The notes under the pieces are model-generated. The model did not search any database and was not told the origin of the DNA. It saw nothing but the letters and a program-made list of their open reading frames with translations. A program made the translations under genes and the position numbers. Shown piece by piece: positions 1 through 8,703 of a DNA stretch of 64,000 bases. Position 1 is the first letter of the stretch; each line of letters starts with the position of its first letter. The DNA is from Burkholderia seminalis DSM 23518. GTDB lineage: Bacteria > Pseudomonadota > Gammaproteobacteria > Burkholderiales > Burkholderiaceae. The stretch spans positions 1 through 64,000 of the forward strand of contig NZ_CADFDK010000010.1 of NCBI RefSeq assembly GCF_902832885.1, given 5' to 3'.

Positions 1-2
1 AG

Positions 3-1304
3 ACGTCCCAGCCGCCGCGCCTCGGTGAGGAAATCCTGCGCGTCGATCACGTTTGCCGCGGCTTCAACAAGACGCAGGGCGAATTGCTCGTGCTCGACGA
101 TGCGAACCTGTCGCTGCGCGAAGGCGAGATCGTCGGGCTGCTCGGCCGTTCCGGCTCGGGCAAGTCGACGCTGCTGCGCATCATCGCCGGCCTGATCGAA
201 CCGACCGGCGGCGAGGTGACCTACCTCGGCAAGCCGCTGACCGGCCCGGCCGAAGGCGTCGCGATGGTGTTCCAGACCTTCGCGCTGTTCCCGTGGCTCA
301 CCGTGCTGCAGAACGTGGAAGCCGGCCTCGAGGCGCTCGGCGTCGGCGCGCGCGAGCGGCGCGAGCGCGCGCTGGCCGCGATCGACCTGATCGGTCTGGA
401 CGGCTTCGAGAACGCGTACCCGCGCGAGCTGTCGGGCGGCATGCGCCAGCGCGTCGGTTTTGCGCGCGCGCTCGTGGTCGACCCGACGATCCTGCTGATG
501 GACGAGCCGTTCTCGGCGCTCGACGTGCTGACGGCCGAAACGCTGCGTACCGACCTGCTCGATCTGTGGACGCAGGGCCGCATGCCGATCAAGTCGGTGC
601 TGATCGTCACGCACAACATCGAGGAAGCCGTGTTCATGTGCGACCGAATCCTCGTGCTGTCGTCGAACCCGGGCCGCGTGATCGCCGAGATCAAGGTGCC
701 GTTCAAGCATCCGCGCAACCGGCTCGACCCGGCGTTCCGCAAGCTCGTCGACGACATCTACGCGAAGATGACGGCGCGCCAGACCGGCGAGGCGACGAAG
801 AAGGGACTCGAACTCGGCAGCTGGCTGCCGCAGGTGTCGACCAACCTGATGGCCGGCCTGATCGAGACGCTCGCGATGGCGCCGTACCACGGCCGCGCGG
901 ACATGCCGGAAATCGCGCGTACGCTGCATCTGGAAGTCGACGACCTGTTCCCGATCGCCGAAGTGCTGCAGTACCTCGGTTTCGCGGACGTGCGCGAAGG
1001 CGATGTGTTCCTGACGCCGCCGGGGCGCGTGTTCGCGGAATTCGGCACGCAGGAGCGCAAGCTGATGTTTGCCGATCACCTGCTGAAGCACGTGCCGCTG
1101 GCGGCCCGGATCAAGAAGGTGCTGAACGAGCGCCCGGGCCATCGCGCGCCGCGCGTGCGCTTCGAGCAGGAGCTGGAGGATTCGCTGTCGGACGGCGCGG
1201 CCGAGGAAACGCTCGACGCGGTGATCGACTGGGGCCGTTACGGCGAGATCTTCTCGTACAACGACCAGACCGAGATCTTCAGTCTCGAGGACGTCGAGTC
1301 CTGA
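3..1304 (+). CDS. ABC transporter ATPase, nitrate/sulfonate/taurine type with AAA-associated C-terminal domain (5' partial)
   Basis: This is the ATP-binding subunit of an inner-membrane importer. The reading frame is open from the first bases of the window, with coherent ABC sequence before the first possible internal start, so the true start lies upstream. Walker A (GRSGSGKST) is at about residues 48-56 of the visible part, the signature LSGGMRQR follows, and Walker B is ILLMDEP. After the roughly 250-residue ATPase core there is a further 150 residues typical of the AAA-associated C-terminal domain found on nitrate/sulfonate-family ATPases. The substrate cannot be told from the ATPase alone. 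The permease is presumably upstream, outside the window. A GC-rich hairpin follows the stop. Confidence 0.9.
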   Translation, partial: TSQPPRLGEEILRVDHVCRGFNKTQGELLVLDDANLSLREGEIVGLLGRSGSGKSTLLRIIAGLIEPTGGEVTYLGKPLTGPAEGVAMVFQTFALFPWLTVLQNVEAGLEALGVGARERRERALAAIDLIGLDGFENAYPRELSGGMRQRVGFARALVVDPTILLMDEPFSALDVLTAETLRTDLLDLWTQGRMPIKSVLIVTHNIEEAVFMCDRILVLSSNPGRVIAEIKVPFKHPRNRLDPAFRKLVDDIYAKMTARQTGEATKKGLELGSWLPQVSTNLMAGLIETLAMAPYHGRADMPEIARTLHLEVDDLFPIAEVLQYLGFADVREGDVFLTPPGRVFAEFGTQERKLMFADHLLKHVPLAARIKKVLNERPGHRAPRVRFEQELEDSLSDGAAEETLDAVIDWGRYGEIFSYNDQTEIFSLEDVES

Positions 1305-1310
1305 TCGACG

Positions 1311-1335
1311 ATGCCGGGCCGTCGGCCCGGCATTC
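1311..1335. terminator. GC-rich hairpin between convergent genes
   Basis: Perfect 10-bp arms ATGCCGGGCC (1311-1320) and GGCCCGGCAT (1324-1333) with a 3-nt loop, seven bases after the ABC ATPase stop. There is no T-run, so it may be a weak or bidirectional terminator between the ATPase and the leftward lipoprotein genes. Confidence 0.55.
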
Positions 1336-1370
1336 GCAGGCGCCGCGCGTGACGCGGCGCGCATCGTCCG

Positions 1371-1865
1371 TTACTGCAGGTTCCCCCACCGGTCGACCGC
1401 CGGCTCCGCCGACGCCCACTTCCAGTGCGTGCCTTGCTGGCATGCATTCGCGAAATACCAGTCGGCCTTGTCGCCGTCCTTCACCGAGAACGCGAATTCC
1501 TTGCAGATCGCGAGCGCCGACGCGTACGCGCGCGTGACGCGCACTTCGCCTTCGCCGTTTTCCAGCGGCAGCGTGTTCTTCACCTTCCACGGCTTCACTT
1601 CGCCGACGGCCAGGCCGCCGGCCGTCTTCGCGATCGCGTCCTGCTGGTTCTGATGGAGTTGCTTCATCGTGCGGTTGACGGCCTCGTCGGTCGCGGCCTG
1701 CACGGCGATCCCGACGCCGACGCCGACCGCCGGATTCGCGGTGACGAGGCCCGTCGCCGCGCCGGCCAGCGCGCCGCTTGCCGCGCCGACCGAGCCGCAG
1801 CCGGACAGCGCGGCGGTTGCCGCGCACAGCGCGCCGATCGCCGCGAGACGGAGGGCGACGCTCAT
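1371..1865 (-). CDS. small lipoprotein, paralogue of the upstream gene
   Basis: The protein has 164 residues. The N-terminus is a lipoprotein signal ending in a lipobox (ALSGC, Cys at about residue 23). A Gly/Ala-rich hydrophobic stretch resembling a glycine-zipper segment follows, then a soluble domain ending in WKWASAEPAVDRWGNLQ. The start was chosen because its ATG overlaps the stop of the upstream gene in an ATGA junction. That gene encodes a protein with nearly the same C-terminal motif (WKWASAEPATERWGALQ), so the two look like tandem duplicates that are translationally coupled. The function is unknown; an envelope location is inferred from the lipobox. Confidence 0.8.
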   Translation of the reverse strand: MSVALRLAAIGALCAATAALSGCGSVGAASGALAGAATGLVTANPAVGVGVGIAVQAATDEAVNRTMKQLHQNQQDAIAKTAGGLAVGEVKPWKVKNTLPLENGEGEVRVTRAYASALAICKEFAFSVKDGDKADWYFANACQQGTHWKWASAEPAVDRWGNLQ

Positions 1866-2413
1866 TGCAGCGCGCCCCAGCGCTCGGTCGCCGGCTCGGC
1901 GGACGCCCATTTCCATGCGGGGCCGTCGCGGCAGATGGTGGCGACGTAGAACGCCGATTGCGCGGCCTTGTCGGCCTTCGCCGGCGTGTCGACCGCGAAC
2001 ACGATTTCCTTGCAGTCGAGCGGGCCGACGCTGATCATCCGGCTGACCGTCACGCGGCCCTGTTCGTCGTCCTCGATCGGGAACGAGTGGTGCGTCGACC
2101 ACGGCGCGACGCCGCCCACATCGAGCGGGCCGGCCGCCTTCGCGATCTGTTCCTGGGTGTAACGGTGGGCGACGCGCTGCGAGTACTGGACCCCGGCCCG
2201 CGCGCCGGCCACGGCGCCGAGGCCGATACCCGTCGCGACGGCGGCGTTGTTCGTGACCTTGGACGCGATCGCGGCGCCCGCGATACCGGCGCCGGCCGTC
2301 GCGCCTTCGCTGTACAGCGAGTTGCAGCCTGACAGCAGTGCGGCCGTGGCGATGACGGCCAGCACGATGCGCGCCGGCATGGCCCGACGCGGCGATTCGA
2401 AGCGAATGTTCAT
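1862..2413 (-). CDS. lipoprotein with glycine-zipper-like segment
   Basis: The protein has 183 residues from the preferred ATG at 2413; an alternative ATG at 2380 lies just before the hydrophobic core. Lipobox LLSGC follows the signal core VLAVIATAA. A Gly/Ala-rich region (about residues 40-75) resembles a glycine zipper, and a C-terminal domain is shared with the downstream gene, to which it is joined by a 4-bp overlap. Probably an outer-membrane or periplasm-facing lipoprotein of unknown function. A longer same-frame extension upstream has no recognisable coding character. Confidence 0.8.
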   Translation of the reverse strand: MNIRFESPRRAMPARIVLAVIATAALLSGCNSLYSEGATAGAGIAGAAIASKVTNNAAVATGIGLGAVAGARAGVQYSQRVAHRYTQEQIAKAAGPLDVGGVAPWSTHHSFPIEDDEQGRVTVSRMISVGPLDCKEIVFAVDTPAKADKAAQSAFYVATICRDGPAWKWASAEPATERWGALQ

Positions 2414-2684
2414 CCCTGAGTGCAAGTCCTGTCTGGGTGAGCGGCGGCGCATGCACGCCCTGATGCCGCATCATTGTTTCGCAATTGTCATAGGAAAATT
2501 GCAAAGCTTTGACAAATCGCCGGCCGGCATGCCGCGCGCACGCGCGGCGCTATTGTCGGATAGATGATTGGCGAGGGGTCGAAACGTTACAAATTGAAGG
2601 TAATTGTTACCTTGGCGTGCCGCGAACCGACCTAGACTGTTTTGCTATGGAATGTTTCTCCGACGGCCTCGAGCCGCGCCGCAC
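2414..2684. promoter_or_regulatory. intergenic region between divergent transcripts, with a 17-bp palindrome
   Basis: No convincing gene is visible. The stretch separates the leftward lipoprotein operon from rightward genes and is AT-richer than its surroundings. A perfect 7-bp-arm inverted repeat (AAGGTAA-ttg-TTACCTT) lies at 2597-2613 and could be a regulator site. No promoter is assigned with confidence. Confidence 0.35.
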
Positions 2685-2897
2685 ATGAGACACCCAGCCA
2701 TGCGCCGTTCAAAACGGTTGTCACACCGGCCGCCCGACGCGGGAGCAGACCGCCCGCGTCCGCGGACCGACGCGCCACCGGCGCCGCCCGCCGGCGCGCC
2801 CGACGAGACGCCGTCCGACGGCGATCACAACCAGGGCGGCGCTCGCCCGGAAGGGCTCGACTATCAACGCGACCTCGGTCAGGAGCAGGACGCTTGA
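2685..2897 (+). CDS. small hypothetical protein upstream of otsA
   Basis: A 70-residue frame starting with ATG at 2685 (a second ATG lies at 2700). It is rich in Pro, Arg and Asp and contains no recognisable domain, signal or membrane segment. It lies in the same direction as otsA, about 140 bases ahead. A reverse frame covers nearly the same bases, so coding status is uncertain. No strong ribosome-binding site is visible. Confidence 0.3.
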   Translation: MRHPAMRRSKRLSHRPPDAGADRPRPRTDAPPAPPAGAPDETPSDGDHNQGGARPEGLDYQRDLGQEQDA

Positions 2898-3034
2898 TGT
2901 CGTCGGCGTTGCATTCCACCGCCGTATTTCATTGCATTTCTCGGAACTGAATCGCCGCGCGGCCGCCTTCGGGCCGCCGCGCCCGCTTCGGCGCGCGCCG
3001 CGCGCGAGCTTATCGAATCGAGGAGGGAAACCGC

Positions 3035-4456
3035 ATGAGCAGATTGATCGTGGTATCGAACCGTGTCGCCGCCGGCGAGGACACGCGCCCGAGCGCGGGC
3101 GGCCTGGCCGTCGGCGTGATGGACGCGCTGAAGGAAAGCGGGGGCGTCTGGTTCGGCTGGAACGGCGAGATCGTCGGCGCGCCCGACGCCGAACCCGCGA
3201 TCCAGCGGGACGGCAACGTCACGTACGCGACGGTCGGCCTGACCCGGCGCGACTACGACCAGTACTACCGCGGTTTCTCGAACGCGACGCTGTGGCCGGT
3301 GTTCCACTACCGCGGCGATCTCGCGCGCTTCGATCGTCAGGAGTACGCCGGTTATCTGCGCGTGAACGCGATGCTCGCGAAGCAGCTCGCCGCGCTGCTG
3401 CGGCCCGACGACCTGATCTGGGTGCACGACTACCATCTGCTGCCGTTCGCGCATTATCTGCGCGAGCTCGGCGTGAAGAACCCGATCGGCTTCTTCCTGC
3501 ACATCCCGTTTCCGTCGCCCGACATGCTGCGCCTCGTGCCGCCGCACGAGGAACTCGTGAAGTTCATGTGCGCGTACGACGTCGCGGGCTTCCAGACCGA
3601 CGCCGACAAGCAGGCGTTCACCGACTATATCGAACGGCGCGGAATCGGCGCGGCCAGCGACGACGGGATGCTGCATGCGCACGGCCGTGTCGTGAAGGTC
3701 GCCGCCTATCCGATCGGCGTGCATCCCGACGCGATCGCGCAGGCGGCCGTCCAGTACGGCACGCGCAAGCCGGTGAAGATGCTGCGCGAGGCGCTCGACG
3801 GCCGCAAGCTCGTGATGAGCGTCGACCGTCTCGACTACTCGAAGGGGCTCGTGGAACGTTTCCAGTCGTTCGAGCGGATGCTCGCGAACGCGCCGGGCTG
3901 GCAGGGGCGCGTGTCGCTGTTGCAGATCGCGCCGCCGACGCGTTCGGACGTGCAGACCTACCAGGACATTCGCGAAACGCTCGAAGGCGAAGCCGGCCGC
4001 ATCAACGGCCGCTTCTCGCAACTCGACTGGACGCCGATCCAGTACCTGAACCGCAAGTACGAACGCAACCTGTTGATGGCGTTTTTCCGGATGTCGCAGG
4101 TCGGCTACGTGACGCCGCTGCGCGACGGGATGAACCTCGTCGCGAAGGAGTACGTCGCAGCCCAGGATCCGGCCGATCCCGGCGTGCTGGTGCTGTCGGA
4201 GTTTGCCGGTGCGGCGGCCGAGCTGACCGGTGCGCTGCTCGTCAATCCGTACGACCTGTCGCAGATGGCGGAAGCGCTCGAACGTGCGCTGTCGATGCCG
4301 CTCGCGGAACGGCAGGCGCGTCACGAGGAAAACCTCGCGCGGCTCCGTGAAAACGACCTGTCGGTCTGGCGCGACACGTTCGTCGCCGACTTGCGCAGTG
4401 TCGCGGCGGCCGCGTCGGTCACGCGGCGCGCGGGCCGGCGCGTCGCGCATGCGTGA
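3035..4456 (+). CDS. otsA: alpha,alpha-trehalose-phosphate synthase (UDP-forming)
   Basis: This is a GT20 family glycosyltransferase. It joins glucose from UDP-glucose to glucose-6-phosphate to give trehalose-6-phosphate, in the cytosol, as part of osmoprotection. The length of 473 residues is normal for OtsA. Visible family motifs are VVSNRVA at the N-terminus, the GGLAVG loop, VHDYHLL, the phosphate-binding VDRLDYSKGL, and the C-terminal DGMNLVAKEY. The start is fixed by GAGGAGGG eight bases before the ATG. The gene overlaps the downstream P-loop ATPase by 8 bp, implying coupling. The phosphatase otsB is not in the window. Confidence 0.95.
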   Translation: MSRLIVVSNRVAAGEDTRPSAGGLAVGVMDALKESGGVWFGWNGEIVGAPDAEPAIQRDGNVTYATVGLTRRDYDQYYRGFSNATLWPVFHYRGDLARFDRQEYAGYLRVNAMLAKQLAALLRPDDLIWVHDYHLLPFAHYLRELGVKNPIGFFLHIPFPSPDMLRLVPPHEELVKFMCAYDVAGFQTDADKQAFTDYIERRGIGAASDDGMLHAHGRVVKVAAYPIGVHPDAIAQAAVQYGTRKPVKMLREALDGRKLVMSVDRLDYSKGLVERFQSFERMLANAPGWQGRVSLLQIAPPTRSDVQTYQDIRETLEGEAGRINGRFSQLDWTPIQYLNRKYERNLLMAFFRMSQVGYVTPLRDGMNLVAKEYVAAQDPADPGVLVLSEFAGAAAELTGALLVNPYDLSQMAEALERALSMPLAERQARHEENLARLRENDLSVWRDTFVADLRSVAAAASVTRRAGRRVAHA

Positions 4457-5039
4457 GTTCGCCCCGGGCGCGGGTGCCGAGGACGAAGAGACGGACGCCG
4501 CCGGCCGTTTCTTCGTCGTGACGGGCGGCCCGGGTTCGGGCAAGAGCACGCTGCTCGATGCGCTGGAGCGCGCCGGCTTTGCGCGCTCGCAGGAAGCCGG
4601 GCGCGGCGTGATCCGCGACCAGATGGCGATCGACGGCCTCGCGCTGCCGTGGCGCGACCCGGCGGCGTTCGCCGAGCTGATGCTGAGCTGGGAGATGCGT
4701 TCGTACCACCTCGCGCGGCAGGCGCGCGGGCCCGTGTTCTTCGATCGCGGCGTGCCGGACGTGGTCGGCTACCTGCGGCTGACGGGCCTGCCGGTCCCCG
4801 CGCACGCGGAAGCGGCGGCCCGCCGTTTTCGCTATCACCGGCGTGTGTTCATCGCGCCGCCGTGGCCCGACATCTATATGCAGGACACCGAGCGCCGGCA
4901 GGATTTCGCGGAAGCCGAGCGGACCTACGACGCGATGGTCGAGTGCTACACGTCGTACGGCTACCGGCTGATCGAGTTGCCGCGCGTCGGCGTCAAGGCG
5001 CGCGTGCGCTTCGTGATGGACGCGCTCGACGGCGCGTGA
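4449..5039 (+). CDS. AAA family ATPase, P-loop kinase-like
   Basis: The protein has 196 residues with a Walker A loop TGGPGSGKST at about 25-34 and the overall pattern of the small single-domain AAA family found in many proteobacteria (phosphotransferase-like, substrate unknown). Other visible motifs are EAGRGVIRDQ and FFDRGVPDVVGYLR, the latter fitting a Walker-B/lid position. The ATG overlaps the end of otsA by 8 bp, so its translation is probably coupled to trehalose synthesis. A direct role there is only an inference. Confidence 0.8.
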   Translation: MREFAPGAGAEDEETDAAGRFFVVTGGPGSGKSTLLDALERAGFARSQEAGRGVIRDQMAIDGLALPWRDPAAFAELMLSWEMRSYHLARQARGPVFFDRGVPDVVGYLRLTGLPVPAHAEAAARRFRYHRRVFIAPPWPDIYMQDTERRQDFAEAERTYDAMVECYTSYGYRLIELPRVGVKARVRFVMDALDGA

Positions 5040-5058
5040 CGCCCGTCGCGCGGTAGTC

Positions 5059-6426
5059 TCAGGTCGCCGTGTCCGGCCTTGGCGACGTGATGCGCAGCAT
5101 GCTCACGACGGCCGCCACCGCCGCGAATGCCGTGGCGACATAGAGCGCGATCGTCGGCCCGCGATCGGGCGACAGCCCGAAAATCAGCGCGACCAGCGCG
5201 GCGCCGAGCGTCTGGCCGGTCAGGCGCGCGGTGCTCAGCATGCCGCCCGCGCCGCCGCTGCGCTCGCGTGGCGCGGACGACAGCATCGCGCGGTTGTTCG
5301 GCGACTGGAACAGCCCGAAGCCCGCGCCGCACAGCGCCATCCGCCACACGATGTCGACGGTGCCCGGATGCGCGCCGATCGTCGCGAGCGACAGCAGCCC
5401 GGCCGCGAACAGCGCGAGCCCGATCCCGCCGAGGATGCCGGCCGAATAGCGGTCCGACAGCACGCCCGCGAGCGGCGCGGCGAACACGATCACGAGCGGC
5501 CACGGCGTCATGTACAGGCCCGTCTCGACCTGCGAGAAGCCGAGCGAGTTCTGCAGCCAGAACGGCAGCGCGACGAACGCAAGCATCTGCGACGTGAACG
5601 ATGCCATCGACGTGTAGATCGACAGCGCGAACATCGGGATGCGCATCAGGTCGACGGGCAGCAGCGGCGCCGGCTGCGACAGCTGGCGCTTCACGAAGAA
5701 GTAGCCGACGACGAACGCCACCGCCAGCTCGGCCGCGACGTACGCATGGCGTTCGCCGTGGCCGAGCCCGTCGACGGCCGTGATCAGCAGGCCGAACACG
5801 CACGCGTTCATCAGCGCGCTCGGGAAATCGTAAGGCGCGTCGTGCAGCGGGTTGGCCGGCAGCGCGCGCAGGCTGCCGAGGACCGCGGCGATGCCGATCG
5901 GCACGTTGACCGCGAACAGCCACGGCCACGATGCGAACGACAGGATCGCGGAGGCGACCGTCGGCCCGATCGCCGACGACAGCGCGACGACCATCGCATT
6001 GATCGACAGCCCGCGCCCGAGCATCGACGACGGGTAGATCATCCGCACGAGCGCCGCGTTGACGCTCATGATGCCGGCCGCGCCGAACCCCTGGATCACG
6101 CGCATCACGGCCAGCATCGGCAGCGAGCCGGCCAGCGCGCAGCCGAGCGAGGCCGCGGTGAACAGCGCGAGCCCGGCGATGTAGATGCGGCGATAGCCGA
6201 TGCGCTCGCCGAGCGACGCGAGCGGCAGCAGCGTGATCGTGACCGCGAGCTGGTACGCGTTGACGATCCAGATCGATGCGGCGTCGGACGCGTGGAGGTC
6301 GCGCGCGATCGTCGGCAGCGCGACGTTCGCGATGGCGCCGTCGAGCACGGCGAGCGTGATGCCCAGGGCGACGCAGACGATCGCCCAGTAGCGTTGCGGA
6401 AGCGGCAGGCCGGTATCGGCGTTCAT
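5059..6426 (-). CDS. MFS transporter, DHA2-like drug exporter
   Basis: The protein has 455 residues and many hydrophobic segments with short loops, giving the profile of a major-facilitator proton antiporter in the inner membrane. Diagnostic stretches are the first helix AIVCVALGITLAVLDGAIANVALP (motif D2 of the DHA family), GERIGYRR (motif A) and RVIQGFGAA (motif B). The start was placed at the ATG at 6426, directly before the cytoplasmic leader; an upstream in-frame start would add 18 unlikely residues. Substrate unknown. It is convergent with the otsA operon, with only 19 bases between stops. Confidence 0.85.
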   Translation of the reverse strand: MNADTGLPLPQRYWAIVCVALGITLAVLDGAIANVALPTIARDLHASDAASIWIVNAYQLAVTITLLPLASLGERIGYRRIYIAGLALFTAASLGCALAGSLPMLAVMRVIQGFGAAGIMSVNAALVRMIYPSSMLGRGLSINAMVVALSSAIGPTVASAILSFASWPWLFAVNVPIGIAAVLGSLRALPANPLHDAPYDFPSALMNACVFGLLITAVDGLGHGERHAYVAAELAVAFVVGYFFVKRQLSQPAPLLPVDLMRIPMFALSIYTSMASFTSQMLAFVALPFWLQNSLGFSQVETGLYMTPWPLVIVFAAPLAGVLSDRYSAGILGGIGLALFAAGLLSLATIGAHPGTVDIVWRMALCGAGFGLFQSPNNRAMLSSAPRERSGGAGGMLSTARLTGQTLGAALVALIFGLSPDRGPTIALYVATAFAAVAAVVSMLRITSPRPDTAT

Positions 6427-6608
6427 GACGGGAGCGAGAGCTTGGTTGTCCGCGCACCCGGTTGCCGGTTGCGTGCGCAACCATGCGCGAGGGTGGCGGC
6501 GATGAACGGCCCGCTCGGTGCGGCGGCACCGGAACGGGGCCGGTCGAGTGTATCACCGGGCCGCATGACGCGACGCCGGCATGCTCGGCCGCGGGCCGGC
6601 GCGGGCAC

Positions 6609-6989
6609 TCAGCCTTCGAAGTCGAGGCCGCCGAGCCGCACGAGCGGATCGGCCTGCGTGCGCGACGCGAGATCGATGTCGCGCGCGCCCTGCCACGCGC
6701 CCAGCTTTCTCGGCAGCGCGGCCAGGTAGTGCTCGAAGCGCTGCGGGCCGTCCGGCTCCATCAGCCGCTCGATTTCGTCGGTGTCCCAGGTCAGCTCGAG
6801 ATTCAGCGGATGCTCGAAGCCGCTCACATGCTCGTGCGGCGCGCTGCGGATCTGCACGCGCGTCGGATGCCCGTGGCCACCGTACGGGACGACGTCGGTC
6901 AGTACGTGCTCGGCGAAGAAGGCGGCGATTGCCTGCGCGATGCGCGGCGCGAATTCGGTATCGAAACGGCGGGCGGTTTCGGGCTGCAT
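6609..6989 (-). CDS. hypothetical protein (126 aa)
   Basis: A soluble protein with no signal or membrane segment. It starts with MQPETARRFD and ends in a conserved-looking RLGGLDFEG. The start at 6989 is supported by a good AGGAGA site; the longer same-frame extension is not preceded by one. The function is not recognised. Codon usage is typical of the chromosome. Confidence 0.7.
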   Translation of the reverse strand: MQPETARRFDTEFAPRIAQAIAAFFAEHVLTDVVPYGGHGHPTRVQIRSAPHEHVSGFEHPLNLELTWDTDEIERLMEPDGPQRFEHYLAALPRKLGAWQGARDIDLASRTQADPLVRLGGLDFEG

Positions 6990-7145
6990 GAAGGCGTCTC
7001 CTGTGTGCCGAAAATCGTAGCACGGCGGCGCGGCGTTCCGGTGGGCCCGATGCCGGTAATCGCGCGTTACCACTTGCTGCATCTATTACGGCCGCGTGCC
7101 GCCACAATGCATCGCATCCAGTACCACTTCGCGTGGGAGTCCATC

Positions 7146-7508
7146 ATGAAAAAGATTGCCGCAGTGTGTGTCCTCGCCGGTTCGCTCGCCATCGCGGGCC
7201 CGGCGTCCGCGCATGGCCGCGACGGCGGCGCCGTCATCGGCGCATTGATCGGCGGCGCGGTGCTGGGCGCGATCGTGACGTCCGCGATGAATCCGCCCGT
7301 CGCGTATCAGGCGCCCGCCTACCAGGCACCGGCCTATCAGCCGCCGACGTACTACCAGGCGCCGGCATACCAGCAGCCGGCGTATCCGACCTATCAGCAG
7401 GCGCAGTACCAGGACGACGGCCCGAACTATTGCTACGACCGTTACCAGCGCGCGTATGTGTGCGGTGCGCCGGTGCGGGGCGGCTACGCGCAGCCGGCCG
7501 GCTGGTAA
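7146..7508 (+). CDS. secreted Tyr/Pro/Ala-rich protein with glycine-zipper-like segment
   Basis: The protein has 120 residues with a clear Sec signal peptide (MKKIAAVCVLAGSLAIAGPASA, cleavage after ASA). A hydrophobic Gly-rich segment (AVIGALIGGAVLGAIV) of glycine-zipper type is followed by a low-complexity region repeating YQAPAYQ/P, then a two-cysteine C-terminus (NYCYDRYQRAYVCG). Probably periplasmic or cell-surface; function unknown. A strong hairpin terminator follows 84 bases downstream. Confidence 0.75.
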   Translation: MKKIAAVCVLAGSLAIAGPASAHGRDGGAVIGALIGGAVLGAIVTSAMNPPVAYQAPAYQAPAYQPPTYYQAPAYQQPAYPTYQQAQYQDDGPNYCYDRYQRAYVCGAPVRGGYAQPAGW

Positions 7509-7591
7509 GCGGGCGCACGCGACGCGTGAACGGACAGGGCGCCGGCAGGCCGGCACCCGCCGGGGTTCATTCGCGGGACCGGACGACAAAA

Positions 7592-7625
7592 GGCCCTCGC
7601 TTCATGCGAGGGCCGGTGCTTTTGT
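7592..7625 (+). terminator. rho-independent terminator
   Basis: GGCCCTCGC (7592-7600), loop TTCAT, GCGAGGGCC (7606-7614), followed by a T-rich tract (CTTTTGT). It ends the secreted-protein gene and lies between convergent genes. Confidence 0.8.
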
Positions 7626-7704
7626 GCGACCGTCCGTTTGCCTGCGTGACGCGCGACCGGCCACCGGCGGGCCGTGCGCGGATACAAACGGTTGCAATTG
7701 CGCG

Positions 7705-8019
7705 TCAGTGACGATGGCCGCCACCGCCGTCACCGCGCCCGCCGCCGTCGTTCCAGTCGCCGCGGCGTCCGCCGCGTCCCCAGCCGTTGCCGCGGTTGCC
7801 GCGATCGCCGTCCCAGCGGTGGTAGTCGCGCCGGCCGCGATCCCAGTCGCGCCCGCCGCCACCGCCCCAGATGTTGACCGTGCCGTACACGGGCGACGGC
7901 GCGTACGCGTAGCCGGGATCGGAATAATAGGGCTGTCCGTAGCCGTATCCGGCGTCCGGGGCGACGACGCAGCCGGCCAGCAAGGTGGCGACGCCGGCGG
8001 CAGCAATGAGCTTCAGCAT
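7705..8019 (-). CDS. small lipoprotein with Gly/Arg/Asp-rich tail
   Basis: The protein has 104 residues. Lipobox LLAGC is at about residue 17, then a Tyr/Pro-rich stretch and a C-terminal half made almost entirely of Gly, Arg, Asp and Trp ending in HRH. The start is supported by a GGAGA site seven bases upstream. The low-complexity tail may bind metal or nucleic acid non-specifically, but that is speculation. Convergent with the preceding secreted-protein gene. Confidence 0.7.
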   Translation of the reverse strand: MLKLIAAAGVATLLAGCVVAPDAGYGYGQPYYSDPGYAYAPSPVYGTVNIWGGGGGRDWDRGRRDYHRWDGDRGNRGNGWGRGGRRGDWNDGGGRGDGGGGHRH

Positions 8020-8162
8020 GATGTTCTCCGTTGGTTGCCGTATAAGTACCGCGCACGGGAACCGACAGCTGTTTGCAATTGTGTCCGCAAATTACAGCTC
8101 AGTAAGGTCTTGATGCGAAAGTGTTAGGATCCGGGGCTCTTTTGTTTTTCAGGAGCACATCG

Positions 8163-8663
8163 ATGAAATTCGCGATCCGGGCCGCCCTGGCCGCTATCTG
8201 CGTAACGACTGCCGCCGCGTGCGTGGCGAGCCCCGCATCGGCGCCCGCCGTGCCGGCCGAGTCGATCAAGATGTTTCCGCAGGCGGCGGCCGGCCAGCAG
8301 CGCGTCGTGATCGGGCTGCCCGCGCTCGAGAACGAAGGCGATGCGCGTGTCGAGCTGATGATCGGCAAGACGCTGCAGACCGACTGCAACCAGCAATGGT
8401 TCGGCGGCGAGCTGACCGCCGAGGACGTGAAGGGCTGGGGCTATACGTACTACCAGCTCACCGACGTGAAGGGGCCGGCATCGACGCTGATGGCATGCCC
8501 GGGCCAGGCGCCGCAGCAACGGTTCGTGCAGATGCGCGGCGACGGACAGCTGCTGCGCTACAACAGCCGCCTGCCGCTCGTCGTCTACGTGCCGGACGGC
8601 TTCGAGGTGCGCTATCGCGTGTGGCATGCGTCGAAGGACGTGCAGCAGGCCACGAAGCAGTAA
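8163..8663 (+). CDS. eco: ecotin, periplasmic serine protease inhibitor
   Basis: The protein has 166 residues. A signal peptide precedes the mature protein, which begins near AESIKMFPQA as in ecotins. The substrate-like loop STLMACPG places Met110 at P1, the residue that lets ecotin inhibit trypsin-, chymotrypsin- and elastase-like proteases. Cys75 and Cys112 are placed to form the conserved disulfide. The motif YYQLTDVKGPASTLMACP and the C-terminal VYVPDGFEVRYRVW strand match the family. AGGAG lies 9 bases before the ATG. It probably protects the cell from external proteases. Confidence 0.93.
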   Translation: MKFAIRAALAAICVTTAAACVASPASAPAVPAESIKMFPQAAAGQQRVVIGLPALENEGDARVELMIGKTLQTDCNQQWFGGELTAEDVKGWGYTYYQLTDVKGPASTLMACPGQAPQQRFVQMRGDGQLLRYNSRLPLVVYVPDGFEVRYRVWHASKDVQQATKQ

Positions 8664-8703
8664 GCCACCCGCCGGCGCGGTTGCGTGCGGCAGTGTCCAG
8701 ACG

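Noticed and set aside
53-1537. Long second frame inside the ABC ATPase gene
   Set aside because: It is Arg/Ala-rich shadow sequence of a GC-rich gene; the overlapping frame has all ABC motifs.
1371-2504. A single 377-residue leftward protein spanning both lipoproteins
   Set aside because: Only its last 164 residues make sense. The upstream part is the shadow of the other lipoprotein gene, and a clean ATGA junction separates the two.
2879-4549. A 556-residue leftward frame over otsA
   Set aside because: Shadow frame; otsA on the plus strand has full family motifs and a strong ribosome-binding site.
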